This document shows, piece after piece, positions 62,074 to 64,000 of a stretch of DNA of 64,000 bases. Origin of the DNA: an uncultured Alphaproteobacteria bacterium. Its GTDB lineage: Bacteria > Pseudomonadota > Alphaproteobacteria > RF32 > CAG-239. The stretch is taken from NCBI GenBank assembly GCA_944392315.1, contig CALXWH010000004.1:1-64000 (forward strand). The letters are read 5' to 3'. Under the pieces are notes generated by a model that saw nothing but the letters and a program-made list of their open reading frames with translations, made no database searches and was not told where the DNA came from. The position numbers and the translations under genes were made by a program. How positions within the stretch are numbered: the stretch's first letter is position 1; each line of letters opens with the position of its first letter.

Positions 62074-63468
62074 TCAGCGCTGACAAAGCGTCTGAAATTC
62101 ATTTAATTTATGCTGATACATCTCTTCATTTTCCCCTTTTAAAGGCTGATGTTTACGAGCAATCACATACTGCGGCAAAAGTTTTTTAATTTCATGAATA
62201 TCTCTACCCCACATTTCCGGACGAATACGAATTTTCTTTCCCTGACCGGCAGAAACTTTTTGTGTGATTTCACCAGTTTCCGCATCTTCAAAATTCTGCA
62301 AAACCAAATCAAGATTCTCCAACCCATGAGGAATTAAAAACTGAATTACTTCACCCGCTTCAATATAATTTCTCAATTCAAAAATAGCATCATCACCCTG
62401 CCACTCAACAATAGAGCCTGCAAACAACCACTCTCCCAACGTGCGCGTATATTCATAATTTTGGCTGATATTGGTAATTTTACCGTCATGAAAGCCCAAA
62501 CAATAACCACGGTTTTGTAGCGTCATTAATTCCGGCATATATTTATCACACGACCACTCACTGGGGTTGGCATAATAATCATCAATAGCCTGACGATAAG
62601 CTCTGGCAACAACGCCCGCGTAGTATTCTGTTTTATTGCGCCCTTCCACTTTGAGGGAATCCATACCGATTCGCAACAAATCATTTAGGCGCGGCATCAA
62701 ACACATATCTTTAGAGTTCAGCATATAGCTGCCATGCTCGTCTTCAACCACTTCATAATATTCTCCAGGACGAAAATCTTCTTCCAACAAATACTCAAAG
62801 TTATTTTTATTTTCATCGTTAATCACAAGTTCACGAATAGTACCGTCTTTCATCCGAAGATGCAGTTTATAGTGCCATCTGCAGCAATGTGCGCATTTCC
62901 CCTTATTAGCGCTTCTGTCGGCTAAGAAGTTAGAGATTAAACACCGTCCCGAATAAGACATACACATAGCCCCATGCATAAAGCACTCTAATTCAATATC
63001 CGGACATTGTTTGCGAATTTCTTCCATTTCCGCAAAAGTAACTTCTCGTCCGAGCACACAAAGTTTAGCCCCCATTGACTGCCAAAATTTAACCGTTTGC
63101 GCCGAACAAATATTAGCTTGGGTTGAAACAAAACGATTAAGTTCCGGAGCATTTTCTTTTAAGTAATAAAAGACGCCGGGATCTGCCACTAATACGCCGT
63201 CCGGATGCAATCTTTTAAGTGTTTCCACAAATTGCGGCAACTTTTCCGCCTCTTCATTATGGATATAAAGATTAAGCGTCAAATAAATTTTTTTACCCAT
63301 CTCATGAACGATTCGGATACCCTCTTCCAATTCTTCCAAAGAAAATTTGGATTGCGTTCTGAGGCTCATATCAGGTGTTCCGGCATACACGGCATCTGCC
63401 CCATAAAGGAGTGCTGTTTTCAATTTCACCAAAGAACCGGCCGGCAACAAAAGTTCCGCATTATGCAT
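62074..63468 (-). CDS. trhP: U32 family protein, TrhP/YegQ-like tRNA hydroxylation factor
   Basis: A peptidase-U32-family protein of 464 residues. The family signature ELECFMHGAMCMSYSGRCLIS is present in segments, with Cys residues that bind an iron-sulfur cluster (CMSYSGRC, then CAHCCRW). The N-terminal TIM-barrel start ELLLPAGSLVKLKTALLYGADAVYAG is typical. YegQ-type members (TrhP) help make 5-hydroxyuridine at tRNA position 34; RlhA in the same family acts on 23S rRNA. The length fits TrhP. ATG 63468 follows AAGGA; a GTG five codons upstream is rejected. Confidence 0.85.
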   Translation of the reverse strand: MHNAELLLPAGSLVKLKTALLYGADAVYAGTPDMSLRTQSKFSLEELEEGIRIVHEMGKKIYLTLNLYIHNEEAEKLPQFVETLKRLHPDGVLVADPGVFYYLKENAPELNRFVSTQANICSAQTVKFWQSMGAKLCVLGREVTFAEMEEIRKQCPDIELECFMHGAMCMSYSGRCLISNFLADRSANKGKCAHCCRWHYKLHLRMKDGTIRELVINDENKNNFEYLLEEDFRPGEYYEVVEDEHGSYMLNSKDMCLMPRLNDLLRIGMDSLKVEGRNKTEYYAGVVARAYRQAIDDYYANPSEWSCDKYMPELMTLQNRGYCLGFHDGKITNISQNYEYTRTLGEWLFAGSIVEWQGDDAIFELRNYIEAGEVIQFLIPHGLENLDLVLQNFEDAETGEITQKVSAGQGKKIRIRPEMWGRDIHEIKKLLPQYVIARKHQPLKGENEEMYQHKLNEFQTLCQR

Positions 63469-63488
63469 TTTTTTATCCTTCACAATTT

Positions 63489-64000
63489 TTATTTAATTTT
63501 TAAACTCGTTGGTACTACTTTTAGCGCGCCGAGAGGCGTGGAGTCAATCCTTATTTCAAGCACGTAAGGCAATTTTGCCTTTTGTTCAACTCCAATCCAA
63601 AAATAAATCGGTGTTTCCGCACTGACATCCCATAAAATATTATCATTATTGTCTTTCAGGTTTTCTATATAAAGAGAGCATTTATAAGAATTTCCGGTAC
63701 GTTTGAGCAAATCAAAATACCGATTCTCCGTTCCCTCGTCTTGGGCAATAACCCGATAATGTTTTTTACCGTCATAAACTTCTCTGACCAAAGCACAACT
63801 GCGTGTCTGATTAAAATTACCGATTAACTCTGCAAAAATAGTTTGCAAATCAGCAGCATCCGCCGTTTTAGGCACATCTTTAATCGGAACAACATTTTTC
63901 TTTGCATCTTTTGTAGAGATTCGTTGATAAGCATATCCATTTTCATCATAAAAGATTTTCTTTGTCCGGATATGATTACGTGATTTTGTATACGTCTGAT
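63489..64000 (-). CDS. DUF3108-like protein, 5' end outside the window (partial)
   Basis: The frame is open from the window edge to a stop at 63489-63491, about 170 codons. A GTG inside it near 63875 is not the real start. The C-terminal part (TPIYFWIGVEQKAKLPYVLEIRIDS, then LGALKVVPTSL) resembles the end of DUF3108 periplasmic proteins, in which a closing strand follows a PxxIE-type segment. The signal peptide expected for that family would lie outside. It ends 20 bases before the U32 gene on the same strand, so they may form an operon. Confidence 0.6.
   Translation of the reverse strand, partial: QTYTKSRNHIRTKKIFYDENGYAYQRISTKDAKKNVVPIKDVPKTADAADLQTIFAELIGNFNQTRSCALVREVYDGKKHYRVIAQDEGTENRYFDLLKRTGNSYKCSLYIENLKDNNDNILWDVSAETPIYFWIGVEQKAKLPYVLEIRIDSTPLGALKVVPTSLKIK

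Noticed and set aside
1..64000. tRNA, rRNA, CRISPR arrays, insertion sequences, integrases and phage genes
   Set aside because: Intergenic regions were read on both strands; no cloverleaf, regularly spaced direct repeats, transposase or integrase motifs were seen.

Overview
The window is a dense, low-GC stretch of a bacterial chromosome with no tRNA or rRNA genes, no CRISPR array, no transposase and no integrase. Several markers point to an alphaproteobacterium: GapR, an IhfB next to a LapA-type protein, a mannose-type EIIA with HPr but no sugar permease, the acpP-fabF-mltG order, an lptF-lptD-surA-rsmA block, and a heat-shock promoter of alphaproteobacterial type before grpE. L-lactate dehydrogenase, bifunctional AdhE, pyruvate kinase and an arginine decarboxylation/antiport pair suggest a fermentative, acid-exposed life, as in uncultured gut-associated alphaproteobacteria. 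The taxonomic and habitat statements are inference from gene content.

Layout. 0-10 kb: the end of an outer-membrane beta-barrel gene, a three-gene minus-strand operon ending in pepF, then a plus-strand operon of a DUF2207 membrane protein and the dTDP-rhamnose genes rfbA, rfbC, rfbD and rfbB, meeting head-on a membrane glycosyltransferase. 10-20 kb: small secreted and unknown proteins, a class A penicillin-binding protein, polA with gph, and mltG, fabF and acpP. 20-30 kb: ldh, a family 8 glycosyltransferase, adhE, pyk, gapR, and an aaxC/aaxB-like pair. 30-35 kb: rsmA, surA, lptD and lptF for outer-membrane biogenesis. 35.5-37.8 kb: a tandem family of unknown paralogues, one broken by an in-frame stop. 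38-42 kb: grpE, two small secreted proteins, accD, a LapA-like protein, ihfB and tsaB. 42-49 kb: a PAS protein without a kinase, two unknown proteins, EIIA, HPr, an orphan DNA methyltransferase, a structured RNA locus and ftsH. 49-64 kb: unknown membrane and propeller-like proteins interleaved with folA-like, rnhB, rhodanese, prmA, pepP, rplQ, a U32-family gene and a cut-off DUF3108 gene.

The housekeeping genes have clear Shine-Dalgarno sites (AGGAG, GAGG, AAGGA). A set of lineage-specific genes (35.5-37.8, 49.2-50.4 and 57.8-59.9 kb) mostly lacks them and starts from a shared AT-rich context ending in TATGGRAA. These genes also occur as paralogues, so they look like one expanding accessory class.

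The points most worth following are the RNA locus at 46.8-47.0 kb, which has its own promoter, a terminator and an alternative pairing that would disrupt the terminator; the tandem paralogue family with a shared leader; the AaxBC-like acid-response module; the orphan methyltransferase translationally coupled to HPr; and a DNA polymerase I whose proofreading residues are lost.
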